Below, in pieces: positions 63,862 through 64,000 of a stretch of 64,000 bases of DNA. The stretch is from assembly GCF_013179735.1 (NCBI RefSeq), contig NZ_JABMEG010000001.1, forward strand, positions 1,984,001-2,048,000, in the 5' to 3' direction. The notes under the pieces are model-generated. The model saw only the letters and a program-made list of their open reading frames with translations. It was not told the DNA's origin and ran no database searches. Positions within the stretch are counted from its first letter, which is position 1, and each line of letters opens with the position of its first letter. The position numbers were made by a program, and so were the translations under genes. This DNA is from Permianibacter fluminis (GTDB lineage Bacteria > Pseudomonadota > Gammaproteobacteria > Enterobacterales > Permianibacteraceae).

Positions 63862-63901
63862 GAACAGTTGCCTGTTCGAATGCGGACCGGCATTCGGTCC
63901 G
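63862..63901. promoter_or_regulatory. Hairpins in the leader of the barrel gene
   Basis: Two hairpins: GAACAG (63862-63867)/CTGTTC (63872-63877), and CGGACCG (63883-63889)/CGGTCCG (63895-63901) with a GCATT loop. They lie 21-60 bases upstream of the start codon and may shape the 5' end of the mRNA. Confidence 0.4.
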
Positions 63902-63968
63902 GACGGAGGCCAGAGTAGAGTCGGTTGGCTGAACCGGAAATGAACTGTGCGAGTGGCGTTGTTCAGGG

Positions 63969-64000
63969 AAAATTCAGCTGAATTTTGCCAGCAAAATTCA
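63969..64000. promoter_or_regulatory. Overlapping palindromes upstream of barrel gene
   Basis: AAAATTCAGCTGAATTTT (63969-63986) is a perfect 18-bp palindrome. It overlaps the inverted repeat TGAATTTTGC (63979-63988)/GCAAAATTCA (63991-64000). Three half-sites of AAAATTCA type in alternating orientation suggest a cooperative operator. The element may continue past the window edge. Confidence 0.5.

Overview
The window is chromosomal DNA of a free-living gammaproteobacterium with moderately high GC and dense coding on both strands. The evidence is gene order. It carries rlmD-relA-mazG, pyrG-kdsA-eno-ftsB-ispD-ispF-surE-pcm-nlpD-rpoS, trpS-scpA-scpB-rluB and yciB-yciI-bolA next to yciV-yciO. These blocks are typical of Gammaproteobacteria outside the Enterobacterales. 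Two large TonB-dependent receptors with a GSRIKR plug start, a rhombosortase with a GlyGly-CTERM protein, and an AlkB-type hydroxylase point to an aerobic heterotroph. Likely relatives are environmental lineages (Xanthomonadales-, Alteromonadales- or Permianibacter-like); I cannot name the genus from sequence alone.

Layout. 1-4362: end of rlmD, a repeat-rich insert with a low-GC DUF2185/Imm33 gene, then relA and mazG (stringent response and nucleotide sanitation). 4595-14220: a chemoreceptor, two TonB-dependent receptors in tandem, and a winged-helix regulator. 14367-25525: the housekeeping block from pyrG to rpoS, interrupted between eno and ftsB by a rhombosortase and a 2OG-Fe(II) oxygenase, and carrying a small membrane protein between ispD and ispF; truD is absent between ispF and surE. 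25639-30871: VanZ-like membrane protein, BolA/YciI/YciB set, PHP exonuclease, YciO and an MgtC/DUF4010 protein. 31161-36313: trpS (with a four-cysteine Fe-S-type motif), scpA, scpB and rluB with a very long Arg/Ser-rich tail.

36554-50047 is an accessory stretch of small operons: DMT-like protein, a secreted protein coupled to a ThrE-type exporter, cupin, lipoproteins, DUF3667, AlkB, an ABC-2 export pair, a His-rich SEC-C miniprotein, YqcC, an alkyltransferase-like protein, NudC and YeiH. 50528-53159 is a GntR/YtrA-type regulator with an ABC transporter and a DUF3192 lipoprotein, preceded by a palindromic operator candidate. 54011-63841 holds a short-chain dehydrogenase, cupin, DUF523-DUF1722 protein, CPA2 antiporter with ferredoxin-NADP reductase, the GlyGly-CTERM anchor-H protein, a bacterial PH protein, YchJ and an outer-membrane barrel.

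The most noteworthy points are: the rhombosortase and a likely substrate in one window; the repeat-flanked Imm33 orphan; the Fe-S-type TrpRS motif; the roughly 390-residue RluB tail; a 15-bp in-frame stop-codon repeat after yqcC; a VanZ/beta-sandwich fusion; and stacked palindromes upstream of the barrel gene. No tRNA, rRNA, CRISPR array, transposase, integrase or phage gene was seen.
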